In this document: in pieces, positions 17,252 through 26,237 of the stretch
Layout of the letters: each line of letters starts with the position of its first letter
Numbering within the stretch: position 1 is the first letter of the stretch
Assembly: GCA_016719295.1 (NCBI GenBank)
Contig: JADKAF010000002.1
Span: 124,001-188,000 of the forward strand
Direction of reading: 5' to 3'
DNA from: Planctomycetota bacterium
GTDB lineage: Bacteria; Planctomycetota; UBA1135; JADKAF01
Length of the DNA: 64,000 nucleotides
The notes under the pieces: model-generated
What the model was told of the DNA's origin: nothing
The model's input: the letters and a program-made list of their open reading frames with translations, nothing else
Database searches by the model: none
Program-made: the position numbers and the translations under genes

Positions 17252-18438
17252 GATCGATGGCCTTCGGCGCGCTCTTCCTCCTCGGGCTGGGCGTGCTCGT
17301 CTATTACACGATCTTCCTCTCGGCGTTCTCGTTCGGTGGACGAGTGACGCTCGACGTGCGCTTCCCCGACGGAAAGTGGCTCACCTCCGGCGACAAGATC
17401 CTCGTCGCGGGCACGCGCATCGGCCGCGTCGGCCGCGTGGAGTACCTGGAGGAAGAGGTCGACGAGGGCTTTCCCGTGCGCGCGTACCTCGAGCTCGACC
17501 GCGATCTCAAGCTCTTCGAGGACGCGCGCGTGCGCATCGTGAGCTCGACGCTGCTCGGCGGTCGCATGATCACGATCGCCCCGGGCCAAAAGGGCCAAGC
17601 GCGTCGCGTGAGCGAGATCGAGTTCCTGCGCGGCGACGTGCAAGGCGACCTCGCCGAGGCCGTCGAGAGCGTCGTCTCCGAGAATCGCGAGGCGCTGAAG
17701 CGCACCATCGACAGCGTCGCCCAGGCCAGCGCGGATCTCGCGAAGCTCCTGCGCGCGCTCGAGGAGGGCCAGGGCTCGGCGGGCCGTCTGCTGCGCGACG
17801 AAGCGCTCCATCGCGAGGTCCTCGGCATGATCGAGGACGCGCGCGGGCTCCTGCAGTCGATCCGCTCGCGAGAGAGCAGCTTCGGCCGCCTGCTCGCCGA
17901 CGACACGCTCTACGAGGAGATCGAGGGCATCGCGAAGGCGCTGCGCGAGATCGCCGAAGGGGCGTCGCGAGGCGAAGGCCTGGCCGGGCTCTTGCTCCGC
18001 GACAGCGAGATGCGCGCGCGCATCGATCGCATCGTCGCGCGCCTGGACGACGCCACGGCCGCCATCGAGACGCAGCAAGGCCTGGTCGGCGCGCTGATCT
18101 ACGACGGCGGCGTGAAGAGCGCGCTGCAGGAGCTGTCGAGGAACGTGGAGACGATCAGTGCGGAGATCGCGAGCGGGCGCAGCCTTGCCGGCGAGATCCT
18201 CGTCGGCCGCCGCCTCGTGAGCTCGATCGTCGAGCCGCTAGAGGTGATCATGGCCGACGCACGCGCGCTCGTGCAGAACACGCGCGAAGGCCGCGGGATC
18301 GCCGGCATGCTGCTCAGCGACAACGAGTCCGCCGCCCTCGTTCGCAGCATTCTCCGAAACTTCGCACGTAGCCTTGAAGATGCCCGTGAAGCCGCACCGA
18401 TCGGCACGTTGGTCGGTGTCCTCATCGGGATCTGCTGA
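17248..18438 (+). CDS. mlaD: MlaD-type MCE-domain protein
   Basis: The periplasmic MCE protein that forms the hexameric lipid channel on MlaFE. The 396-residue protein starts with one membrane anchor (residues 5-24), followed by an MCE domain (about 32-110; LTSGDKILVAGTRIGRV and SSTLLGGRMITI). A long helical region with weak repeats of about 45 residues (GSAGRLLRDEALHREV, SSFGRLLADDTLYEEI, GLAGLLLRDSEMRARI) runs to residue 370. This needle-like helical extension is longer than in E. coli MlaD (about 183 aa) and could reach further across the periplasm. Confidence 0.9.
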   Translation: MRSMAFGALFLLGLGVLVYYTIFLSAFSFGGRVTLDVRFPDGKWLTSGDKILVAGTRIGRVGRVEYLEEEVDEGFPVRAYLELDRDLKLFEDARVRIVSSTLLGGRMITIAPGQKGQARRVSEIEFLRGDVQGDLAEAVESVVSENREALKRTIDSVAQASADLAKLLRALEEGQGSAGRLLRDEALHREVLGMIEDARGLLQSIRSRESSFGRLLADDTLYEEIEGIAKALREIAEGASRGEGLAGLLLRDSEMRARIDRIVARLDDATAAIETQQGLVGALIYDGGVKSALQELSRNVETISAEIASGRSLAGEILVGRRLVSSIVEPLEVIMADARALVQNTREGRGIAGMLLSDNESAALVRSILRNFARSLEDAREAAPIGTLVGVLIGIC

Positions 18439-19592
18439 TGTCGCTGCTCCGCTGCTCTCTCGCGGCTCCTCTCTTCCTCTCTCTCGCCCTCGCCGGCGCC
18501 CTCGCGCAGGAGCGGCCCGACGCGGCCCTCCCGAAGGCACCTTCGCTGCGGATCGCGTTCGCCGGCCCCGCGGGCACGTGGACCAGCGAGCTGCCGAGGC
18601 TCGCGGCGCGCTTGGAGCTCTTGCTCGGAGCCCAGGGCTTCGCGGTGCGCTCGCGCGAGCTGCTCGCGCCCGGCGTCCTCACGCTCCACGGCGAGTGCCG
18701 TTCCCCGCAGAAGCTGACGCGCCGCGCCCTGCAGTCCCTGCTCCAGCAGCCGCAGCTCGCGCCTTGGCCGAAGCTGCGCGTGCTGCTGAGCGACGCCGAT
18801 CCGGAGCCGCAGGGCTGGTGCCTCGAAGGCGAGCTGGCCTTCACGCTGGTGAAGCCCGAGGCCGTGACCCGCGAGACCATCGATCTCGCACGCGAGCTCG
18901 CGCGGCGCCATCTGCTGCAGCGAGGCACCCCCGAGGCCGCTCTCGACGAGATGCTGCGCCACCTCGAGCTGCGCCGGCTCTACGAGCGTCCGAGCGCGGC
19001 CGATCCGAAGCGCCTCGACGTGCGCTTCGCGCTGCGCGCGGCGATGAAGACGCCCGATACCCTCGAGGTCTCCCGCTGGCTCGCGCTCTTCGCGCCTCGC
19101 ACCAGCGTCGACCTCCGTCCGGCCATCGCGGCGGACGAGCCGCTGAAGGACGCGCTGCGCGCGACACCCGCTGCCGCGAGCGCGGCCGAGCTCGCCGCCG
19201 TGGTCCGCGAAGCGAGCGCCGGGGCCTGCGAAGCGCGCGTCGTCCGTGGCGCAGCGGCGCCTTTCCGCCGCGTCGAAGACCTGCGCTTCCTCGCCGCGAC
19301 CTCGCCTTTGGGACCGGAGCCCTGCGCGACCCTCGTCGCTCAGCGCGATGCGCTCGGCGGCACGGCGTTGCGCTGGACGCTGAGCGCCGCGGCGAGCGAG
19401 CGCGCCGCCGCGCTCGCTCCGGAGGAGCGCTTCCAGCTCCTGGTGAACGGCGAGGCCTGGGGCGAGGTGCGCCCGCGCGACCTCGCTGCGGGAGAGGGCA
19501 TCCTCTTCGGCGAGTTCGCGAGCAGCGACGTCGAGCTGGCCTCCCGCGCGTTCGCTCCGCTCGATCCGCCGGCGCTCTGGATCGCGCGCTGA
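18438..19592 (+). CDS. Exported protein of unknown function, last gene of the Mla operon
   Basis: A 384-residue protein with a Sec signal peptide (MSLLRCSLAAPLFLSLALAG, cleavage likely after ALA) and no other membrane segment. I recognise no family. The body is Arg/Leu/Ala-rich with mixed helix and strand. It shares one base with the mlaD stop (TGATG), so it is translated from the same mRNA. Position suggests a periplasmic partner of MlaD or a lipid carrier in place of MlaB/MlaC, neither of which is seen here; this is inferred from context only. Confidence 0.75.
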   Translation: MSLLRCSLAAPLFLSLALAGALAQERPDAALPKAPSLRIAFAGPAGTWTSELPRLAARLELLLGAQGFAVRSRELLAPGVLTLHGECRSPQKLTRRALQSLLQQPQLAPWPKLRVLLSDADPEPQGWCLEGELAFTLVKPEAVTRETIDLARELARRHLLQRGTPEAALDEMLRHLELRRLYERPSAADPKRLDVRFALRAAMKTPDTLEVSRWLALFAPRTSVDLRPAIAADEPLKDALRATPAAASAAELAAVVREASAGACEARVVRGAAAPFRRVEDLRFLAATSPLGPEPCATLVAQRDALGGTALRWTLSAAASERAAALAPEERFQLLVNGEAWGEVRPRDLAAGEGILFGEFASSDVELASRAFAPLDPPALWIAR

Positions 19593-19602
19593 AGCGCGCG
19601 TA

Positions 19603-19620
19603 CGTCGGCACCCGCCGACG
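19603..19620. terminator. Hairpin between convergent genes
   Basis: A 7-bp perfect stem (19603-19609 with 19614-19620) and 4-nt loop in the 37-bp space between the Mla operon end and the ribE stop. No T-run on either strand; it may act as a weak bidirectional terminator. Confidence 0.4.
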
Positions 19621-19629
19621 CCGGCCCGC

Positions 19630-20289
19630 TCAGCGCGGCTCCTCGTCCAGGTAGCCGCCGCGCCGCAGCAGCTCGTCGAGCCCGGGGCGCGGTCCGCCTC
19701 CGCCGCCCGGAAGCAGCTTCTCGATCCACTTGGCGACGAGGTCGGCCTCGACGTGCACGGCCTCGCCCACGGCGAGCTCGCCCAAGTTCGTCTCGCGCAG
19801 CGTGTGCGGCACGACCCAGACGTCGAAGCGCGCGCCGCGCGGCGCGACGACGGTGAGGCTCACCCCGTCGAGCGCGATCGAGCCCTTGTCGATCAGGTAG
19901 CGCCCGAGCTCCGCAGGCAGCTCGAAGCTCAGCGTCTCGCCCGCTCCGGAGCCCTGGCGCCCCACCAGGCGACCGAGGCCGTCGACGTGCCCCGAGACGA
20001 GGTGACCACCCAGGCGATCGGAGAGCCGCAGGGCTCGCTCCAGGTTCAGGCGCCGCCCGGGCTCTACCGCACCGAGTCGCGTGCGAGCCAAGGTCTCAGC
20101 CGAGAGATCGAAGCGCGCGAGCTCCCCCACCCGAGCCGAAACGGTGAGGCAAGCGCCGTTCACCGCGATGCTCTCCCCCAGGGCGAGATCAGCGGACCAG
20201 GGAGCGAGATCGATCCAGAGCACCTGCTCGCGACCGCTCTTCTCGCGCCGGAGAAGGGGGCGCACGAGGCTGATGATGCCGGTGAACAT
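19630..20289 (-). CDS. ribE: Riboflavin synthase alpha chain
   Basis: Catalyses dismutation of two 6,7-dimethyl-8-ribityllumazine molecules to riboflavin. The 219-residue protein has the family N-terminus MFTGII and two lumazine-binding barrels in tandem. The first contains ESIAVNGACLTV; the second contains KGSIALDGVSLTVV after the linking motif GGHLVSGHVDG. The Gly/Pro-rich C-terminal tail is longer than usual. It stands alone on the minus strand, divergent from trmD. I see no FMN riboswitch upstream. Confidence 0.95.
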   Translation of the reverse strand: MFTGIISLVRPLLRREKSGREQVLWIDLAPWSADLALGESIAVNGACLTVSARVGELARFDLSAETLARTRLGAVEPGRRLNLERALRLSDRLGGHLVSGHVDGLGRLVGRQGSGAGETLSFELPAELGRYLIDKGSIALDGVSLTVVAPRGARFDVWVVPHTLRETNLGELAVGEAVHVEADLVAKWIEKLLPGGGGGPRPGLDELLRRGGYLDEEPR

Positions 20290-20367
20290 GAGGGGCGGAG
20301 CTGCGAGGGAGGCCGAAGGAGAACCGCGCGGAACGGCGCTCGAGAGCCGCGGGGGGTGGGAGCGCGC

Positions 20368-20396
20368 TTGACGACCGACAGGCCCTTCCCTAACCT
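20368..20396 (+). promoter_or_regulatory. Candidate promoter for trmD-rplS
   Basis: TTGACG (20368-20373), a 17-bp spacer and TAACCT (20391-20396), 30 bp before the trmD GTG. Spacing and -35 match the vegetative type. Confidence 0.55.
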
Positions 20397-20426
20397 GCTG
20401 GGCCTTTCTCCGCGGCGGGTCGGTCC

Positions 20427-21470
20427 GTGCGGATCTTCATCCTGACCCTCTTTCCGGCTGCCGTCGAGGCTTATCTCGCTGCTGGCATCCTCGGGATCGC
20501 CCGCCGTAAGCGCTTGATCGACGCGACCTTGGTGAACTTCCGCCAGTACGGGCGGGGGCGTCACCGGGCCGTCGACGATCGCCCATTCGGCGGAGGTGCC
20601 GGGATGGTCCTGAAGCCCGAGCCCGTGTTCGACTGCATCGAGCAGATCGAGCGCGAGCACGGTGTTTGCCGAAGGATCCTGCTCTGCCCGGGCGGAACGA
20701 CGTTCCGCCAGGCGACGGCGGGCCAACTCGCGAGCGAAGAGCGCCTGCTCTTCCTCTGCGGGCGCTACGAAGGCTTCGACGAGCGCATTCGGCAAGGGCT
20801 CGAGTGGACGGAGATCTCGCTCGGGGACTTCGTCCTCTGCGGTGGCGAGCTCGCGGCCTTGGCCGTGATCGAAGCCACGGTGCGGCTGCTCCCGGGCGTG
20901 CTCGGGGACGCGGCTTCGCCGGCGGAAGAGAGCTTCTCCGCGTGGGAGCCGCTCTCCGTCGAGGCCTCCGGTGCTGCCGGAAGGCGCATGACGCAGGATC
21001 CCCGCACGAAAGCCGACACCAACCCCACCGCACGCAACCGAGAACTCCGCACACCAACTCCGCCCCCGCCCCCAACTCAGCTTCACCCCCCAACTCAGCG
21101 TCAACCCTACGACCCGCCGCTCGCGAGAGCCGCCGAGCCACTTCCGCTAGAGGACCCCGAGACGGGCCTCGAGTATCCGCAGTACACACGCCCCCGGGTG
21201 TACCGCGACATGGAAGTGCCCCCCGTGCTGCTCTCGGGAGACCACCAGGCGATCCGGGCATGGCGGCGGAGAGAAGCCCGAGAACGAACCGAGCGATCCC
21301 GACCCGACTTGTTGCTCGGCCGCCCGAAGGCGTCCGCGGGGCAGGGCGAATCCGACGAACCATCCCCGCCGCGAGGCGGCGGACTACCATCGCCGCCGCG
21401 AGGCGGCGGACCCTCATCGCTGCCGCAGGGCGGCGCCGAATCATTGCCGCCACAGGGCGGCGCGACCTGA
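20427..21470 (+). CDS. trmD: tRNA (guanine37-N1)-methyltransferase with interdomain insertion and repeat tail
   Basis: TrmD methylates G37 next to the anticodon using SAM and prevents frameshifting. Residues 1-171 form the trefoil-knot SPOUT domain (GRYEGFDER near 112, ISLGDFVLCGGEL near 130, RLLPGVLG near 153). Residues 247-295 are the C-terminal helical domain (GLEYPQYTRP, VPPVLLSGDH). Between them lies a Pro/Thr-rich stretch of about 75 residues absent from ordinary TrmD, exactly in the linker that closes the active site. The usual EDSF is EESF here, replacing the catalytic Asp by Glu. The last 40 residues are four 9-residue repeats. At 347 residues it is about 100 longer than typical. Start is GTG. 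Confidence 0.88.
   Translation: MRIFILTLFPAAVEAYLAAGILGIARRKRLIDATLVNFRQYGRGRHRAVDDRPFGGGAGMVLKPEPVFDCIEQIEREHGVCRRILLCPGGTTFRQATAGQLASEERLLFLCGRYEGFDERIRQGLEWTEISLGDFVLCGGELAALAVIEATVRLLPGVLGDAASPAEESFSAWEPLSVEASGAAGRRMTQDPRTKADTNPTARNRELRTPTPPPPPTQLHPPTQRQPYDPPLARAAEPLPLEDPETGLEYPQYTRPRVYRDMEVPPVLLSGDHQAIRAWRRREARERTERSRPDLLLGRPKASAGQGESDEPSPPRGGGLPSPPRGGGPSSLPQGGAESLPPQGGAT
21357..21464 (+). repeat. Four 27-bp tandem repeats in the 3' end of trmD
   Basis: Units 21357-21383, 21384-21410, 21411-21437 and 21438-21464. Each carries a GC-rich near-palindrome such as ccgccgcgaggcggcgg, which can form a hairpin, and encodes nine residues (for example LPSPPRGGG). The stem-loop at the mRNA level could act as a transcript-end or attenuation structure before rplS. 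Confidence 0.85.
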
Positions 21471-21520
21471 CATAAGCACGCTGGGCTCGCGATGAGCCTC
21501 AGCCGAGGAGCAAGACGGCC

Positions 21521-21938
21521 ATGGGCCTGATCCAGGACATCGAGAAGGCGAGCAGCAGGACGGAGACTTTCGACTTCAACGTCGGGGACTCCGTCGAGGT
21601 CGGCTATCGGATCAAGGAGGGCGACAAGGAGCGCATCCAGATCTTTGCCGGCACCGTCATCGCCATCAAAGGCGCGGGCGTGCAAGACCTTCATCGTGCG
21701 CCGCATCGTCCAGGGCGGCGGTGTGGAGCGCACCTTCATCCTCCACTCGCCGCGCGTCGCGAGCATCGAGGTCACCCGCCGCGGAACGGTCCGCCGGGCG
21801 AAGCTCTACTACCTGCGCGATCGCGTGGGCAAGGCGACGAAGGTGAAGGAGAAGATCGTCGCCAGCTCCGAGAAGAAGGCCGCCGCGGAGAAGAAGTCCG
21901 CCAAGAGCGCCGCCAAGGCGGCTGCAGCCAAGGCCTGA
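21521..21938 (+). CDS. rplS: 50S ribosomal protein L19, apparent frameshift
   Basis: L19 sits at the subunit interface. Codons from ATG 21521 give MGLIQDIEKASSRTETFDFNV-type N-terminal sequence up to IAIKGAGVQ (through 21685). The remainder, beginning TFIVRRIVQGGGVERTF at 21687 and running to KKAAAEKKSA...A at 21938, lies in the +1 frame. Compared with the family (KGSGxxETFxVRRI) one residue is missing at the junction, so two bases are lost, or one base is skipped. Since L19 is essential, an assembly error or programmed +1 shift is more likely than a dead gene. It follows trmD by 50 bp, the usual rpsP-rimM-trmD-rplS order, though rpsP and rimM are not here. Confidence 0.85.
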
Positions 21939-22083
21939 GTCGCGCGCCGAGGCTCACCGCCCCGTCGATGCCCTCGTCGTTTCGTGGCTTGATCGCCGGC
22001 GCGCCCAAGGGCGCCCGCGCGGTCGCGCGCGGAGCTCGAGGGCGCGTCGTTTCCGTCGCACACCACACCCACGGTTGACGTAG

Positions 22084-25000
22084 ATGGTCCCCAACATCGG
22101 CCGCAAGGTCACTCTCGTCCTGACCCTCCTCGGGCTGAGCTTGCTCGCGCTGCTCATCCCGCCGCTGGCAGGCGAGTTCCCGATCAAGCTCGGTCTCGAC
22201 CTGCAAGGCGGCACGCGCCTCGTGTACCAGGTCGACACGGAGCGCCTGAACGCTCAGCAGGGCACCGACGACTCGATGCAGCGCGATCTCGCGACGCTCA
22301 TCGACGAGACGATCGGCATCATCCGCAACCGCATCGACCCGACCGGCGTGCTCAGCATCACGCTGCAGCGACAGGGCGCGGACCGCATCCTGATCGAGCT
22401 GCCGGGCATGTCGCCTGCCGAGGCGGGCGCCGTGGAGCGCTTGATCACGGAGCTCGGCAAGCTGGAGTTCCGCATCGTCGCCTACAAGGGCGCGGGCTCC
22501 GGCGGTGAGCGCAAGGGCGAGGACGTCGACGTCGACGCCGCGAAGAAGAAGCTGAACGACTGGTGGAGCGCCGAGCTCGCGCGCGGCGGCGACGTCTACG
22601 TCGACGAGTACGCGCTGCGCCGCTACAACGCGCTGCCCGAGAGCGCCGGCGGCCCGCCGACCGGCTTCTTCTGGGCCGGCCTGCAGAACCCGCCCGAGCC
22701 GCGCGAGATGGACGGCCGGGCCCTCTTCCTCGAAGCCTTCTACAAGGCCGCGAAGAAGGAGTGGGCGGAGCGCCTCTCCGACGGCTCGGTCGTGATCCAC
22801 AACCGTGTGTACGGCGGCGAGCGTCAGGCGCCTGGGCCGATCTCGGTCGGCGATCAGAGCCCGGTGCCGCTGAAGCTGCGCCGCTCGCCTGGCACCACGC
22901 CGATGGTGCACGGCGAATGGCTCGACGTGGCGCTGCTGCGCGACGAGCGCGTGCTGACCACGGGCAAGAACTGGGTCTTCACCGGCGAGGATCTCTATCA
23001 GACCTTCCCGGACCAGGACCAGAACGGCTATCCCTGCGTGCGCTTCATCTGCCAGGCGTCCCGCAGCGATGCCTTCGCGGATTTCACCGAGGCGTACACC
23101 AATCGCCCGATGGCGATCCTGCTGAACGACTATATCTCCGGCAACCCGCCGGTGATCCAGGGCCGTCTGCCCGGCGCCGGCATCATCACCGGCAACTTCA
23201 GCTCGGCCGAGGTGAAGCACCTGCAGAACGTGCTCCGCTCGGGCAGCTTGAAGATCCCGCTCGAGCTGATGTCGCGCGATCTCATGGGCCCGACCCTCGG
23301 TGAGGAAGCGATCCGCCTGGGCTCGATCTCGGCGCTGATCGGCCTCGCGCTCGTCATCTGGTTCATGACCTACTACTACAGGCGGGTCGGCATCGTGGCG
23401 GCGTGGTCGCTCGGCGCGAACATGCTGCTCCTGCTCGGCGCGATGGCCCTCTTCCGGGTGAACCTGAACCTCCCCGGCATCGCGGGCCTGATCCTGACCG
23501 TCGGCATGGCGCTTGACGCCAACATCCTGATCTACGAGCGCATCCGCGAAGAGCGCGCGAAGCAGCGCACGCTGCTGCAGTCGGCCAAGAACGGCTTCGA
23601 TCGCGCGTTCCTCACGATCTTCGACTCGAACCTTACCACGCTGATCACCTCGGTGGTCCTGATGTGGCTCGGCACCGGCCCCGTGCGCGGCTTCGCGGTC
23701 GTGCTCGCGATCGGCATCCTAACCACGATGTTCGCGGCCCTGGTGGTCACCAAGGTCCTGATCCACTTCCTGCTGCAGAAGCCGAACTTCCGCGAGTTCG
23801 AGATGCGCTCGTGGGTGCCGAAGACCCACTACAACTTCACGAAGTACATGGGCCAGTGCGTCGCGGGCTCGCTGATCGCGATCCTGCTCGGCCTGGTCGT
23901 CGTCACGGTGAAGGGCCGGGAGCTCCTCGGCATCGACTTCACCGGTGGTGGCACCTTCCGCGTCGCGCTGAAGGAGGACATGGAGATCAGCACCGTCCGC
24001 GAGAAGATGGAGCAGATCTTCGAGTCGGTGCAGGTCTCGACCCTCGGTGACAGCAAGCGCGTCTACAGCATCAAGGTGAAGCTCGACCCCGAGGACAACC
24101 GCGGGCTCCAGCAGGACATCGCCTCGCGGCCGGGCATCTCGCGCCGCGCCGAAGGCGCCGTCGATCGCTCCGCGGCGAAGGGAGCCGGGCTCCGCGACGA
24201 CCGTCGCTTCGAGCCGATCGATCTCGTGCTCCGCTTCGCCCACCCCGTGGTCGAGTCCGACCTCGAGGACATTCGCGAGCGCCTCTTCCGCCAGGGCTTC
24301 GTCTCCTTCCCCACCCAGCCGTGGATGGAAGTCGAGGCCGATGACGCGCGTGCCGTTCGCCGCGCGAACGAAGAAGCCGGTCGCTTCGTGAAGGCGAACT
24401 TCCACTCGGCCGACTCCGGCGACCAGGAGAAGGGCACTCCCAAGCTCGTGGGCGCCGAGGGTACGAGCGGCATCGTCGCGAAGCCGCAGGTGCAGCTCGA
24501 ACCCACCGATCCCACGGAGCGCACGGTGGTGCTGCGCAACACGCGCCTCCTCTTCGAGCGCCTGCGCGAGCACGGCGACATGAATCTCGTGCGCCGCGCG
24601 CTCCTGCCGCGCTATGAGCTCGGCATCCAGGGCCTCGAGGCCCAGATCCGCGCGCTGCTGGGCGACCAGCTCGCGCCGGACTTCCTGATCAGCGATCGCG
24701 GGATCTCCGATCTCGCGCTCGAGCAGGTGCGGGTCTCGTTCGAGCTCGGCTTCCCGAAGGCCGTCGACGTCGAGCTGGTGCGCCAGCTCCTGCGCCAGGC
24801 GGGCCTCGTTCCCGAGCACCTGAAGAGCGAGGGCAAGGAAGTCGAGCCGGGGAGCAGCGCGAGCCGCTTCACCGTCGAGAACGCCTACTCTCGCTACATC
24901 GCCGAGGCAGGCACGCTCTCCACGGAGCTCGCGGCCGAGGCCGCGCGCATCGAGCGCAATCCCGCCGTCGGCGGCGTCTTCGGGCAGGTTTCGGCTACGA

Positions 25001-26130
25001 ACGCGAGCTTCCGCGGCACCGACCGCCGCTGCTCCTTCAATCTGGCCCTGCGCGGCAAGGCTCCGTCGAAGGAAGAGCTGCTCCCGGCGCTGCGAGCGAT
25101 CGGCCTGCGCTTCGATCCCGCGAAGCTCACCCAGGTCGAAGGGGATGCCAGCGGCTTGCGCTGGCGCCTCAACGACGCTCGCTCGCTCTGGCTCGACGAT
25201 CCCGCGCAGCTCCGTGAGGCGCTGGCAGCGGAGGTCGCGCGCGGCGAAGGAGCGCAGCTCGTCCTCGCCGAGGAAGTGACCCTGAACCTCGTCGGCAAGC
25301 CCTCGAGCGGCGATCCGGTGAAAGCGGTCGAGGAGATGCTGCGCGGCGCGGGCCTCGCCTTCAGCGAGGCGGCGCGCGTGGAGGCGCTGAGCGATGTCTC
25401 GTATCGCTTCCGCCCCGATGGTCCGTCGACCATGCCGCTCGGACGCATGCAGGACGCGATCACCGGCCAGCTGAACCGGATGGAGGAGAAGGGCCAGGAG
25501 CGCCTCGCGGTCGCCTCGCCGTTCGGCGATGCGTCGCAGATCTCGGCTCAAGCGTCGACCGACCTGCGCGATGCCGCGGTGCTGGCGTTGATCGTGTCGC
25601 TGTTCGCGATCACGCTCTACATCCGCGCGCGCTTCCACGAGTACCGCTACGCCTTCGGGGCCGTGCTCGCGCTCTTCCACGACGTGCTGATCACGATCGG
25701 AGCCGTGGCTCTCGCGGCCTCTCTCGGCATCATCGACGCGGAGATCGACCTCAACCTGATCGCGGCGCTGCTCACGATCATCGGCTACTCGCTGAACGAC
25801 ACGATCGTGATCTACGACCGAATCCGTGAGAACCTGCCGCGCGTGAAGGGCAGCTTCGAGGAGATCGTGAACACCAGCATCAACGAGACCCTCGCCCGCA
25901 CCTTGCTCACCGGCTTGACGACGATCTTCATGATCACCGTCCTGCTGCTGGTGAACTATGGCCGCGGCAACGCGATCGAGGGCTTCGCGTTCGCGATCCT
26001 GGTCGGCGTGCTGGCCGGAACCTACTCCACGATGTACATCGCCTCGCCCTTCCTCATCTGGGTCGAGAAGCGCCGCCTCGCCGCCGATGCGCGTCGCGAT
26101 GCGCTGAAGGGACGCGCCGCGGCTCATTGA
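22084..26130 (+). CDS. secDF: Fused protein translocase subunit SecDF with large periplasmic insertion
   Basis: SecDF uses the proton gradient to pull proteins out of the Sec channel. The 1348-residue protein fuses SecD and SecF. SecD: first helix at 13-31, GLDLQGGTRLVYQVD near 38, five helices about 415-560. SecF: first helix about 588-606, DFTGGGT near 618, helices about 1160-1320 with the conserved SLNDTIVIYDRIREN. Between the first and second SecF helices lie about 540 residues, against roughly 90-110 in E. coli SecF. This giant periplasmic region shows no family I recognise. It follows rplS by 145 bp; a strong hairpin lies after the stop. Confidence 0.95.
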   Translation: MVPNIGRKVTLVLTLLGLSLLALLIPPLAGEFPIKLGLDLQGGTRLVYQVDTERLNAQQGTDDSMQRDLATLIDETIGIIRNRIDPTGVLSITLQRQGADRILIELPGMSPAEAGAVERLITELGKLEFRIVAYKGAGSGGERKGEDVDVDAAKKKLNDWWSAELARGGDVYVDEYALRRYNALPESAGGPPTGFFWAGLQNPPEPREMDGRALFLEAFYKAAKKEWAERLSDGSVVIHNRVYGGERQAPGPISVGDQSPVPLKLRRSPGTTPMVHGEWLDVALLRDERVLTTGKNWVFTGEDLYQTFPDQDQNGYPCVRFICQASRSDAFADFTEAYTNRPMAILLNDYISGNPPVIQGRLPGAGIITGNFSSAEVKHLQNVLRSGSLKIPLELMSRDLMGPTLGEEAIRLGSISALIGLALVIWFMTYYYRRVGIVAAWSLGANMLLLLGAMALFRVNLNLPGIAGLILTVGMALDANILIYERIREERAKQRTLLQSAKNGFDRAFLTIFDSNLTTLITSVVLMWLGTGPVRGFAVVLAIGILTTMFAALVVTKVLIHFLLQKPNFREFEMRSWVPKTHYNFTKYMGQCVAGSLIAILLGLVVVTVKGRELLGIDFTGGGTFRVALKEDMEISTVREKMEQIFESVQVSTLGDSKRVYSIKVKLDPEDNRGLQQDIASRPGISRRAEGAVDRSAAKGAGLRDDRRFEPIDLVLRFAHPVVESDLEDIRERLFRQGFVSFPTQPWMEVEADDARAVRRANEEAGRFVKANFHSADSGDQEKGTPKLVGAEGTSGIVAKPQVQLEPTDPTERTVVLRNTRLLFERLREHGDMNLVRRALLPRYELGIQGLEAQIRALLGDQLAPDFLISDRGISDLALEQVRVSFELGFPKAVDVELVRQLLRQAGLVPEHLKSEGKEVEPGSSASRFTVENAYSRYIAEAGTLSTELAAEAARIERNPAVGGVFGQVSATNASFRGTDRRCSFNLALRGKAPSKEELLPALRAIGLRFDPAKLTQVEGDASGLRWRLNDARSLWLDDPAQLREALAAEVARGEGAQLVLAEEVTLNLVGKPSSGDPVKAVEEMLRGAGLAFSEAARVEALSDVSYRFRPDGPSTMPLGRMQDAITGQLNRMEEKGQERLAVASPFGDASQISAQASTDLRDAAVLALIVSLFAITLYIRARFHEYRYAFGAVLALFHDVLITIGAVALAASLGIIDAEIDLNLIAALLTIIGYSLNDTIVIYDRIRENLPRVKGSFEEIVNTSINETLARTLLTGLTTIFMITVLLLVNYGRGNAIEGFAFAILVGVLAGTYSTMYIASPFLIWVEKRRLAADARRDALKGRAAAH

Positions 26131-26183
26131 TCCGCCGGCGGCGCTCGGCCAATAAGCGAGCGTACGGTAAGCCAGCGCAAGAG

Positions 26184-26231
26184 AGAGGGCCCTCGGAGGC
26201 GCGGAACGATCCGCGCCTCCGAGGGCCCTCT
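26184..26231. terminator. 22-bp perfect stem between secDF and hflX
   Basis: Positions 26184-26205 pair without mismatch with 26210-26231 around a 4-nt loop. It lies 53 bp after the secDF stop and 63 bp after the hflX stop on the other strand, so it probably serves both convergent genes. Only a short T-run (cttt) follows. Confidence 0.75.
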
Positions 26232-26237
26232 GCTTTC

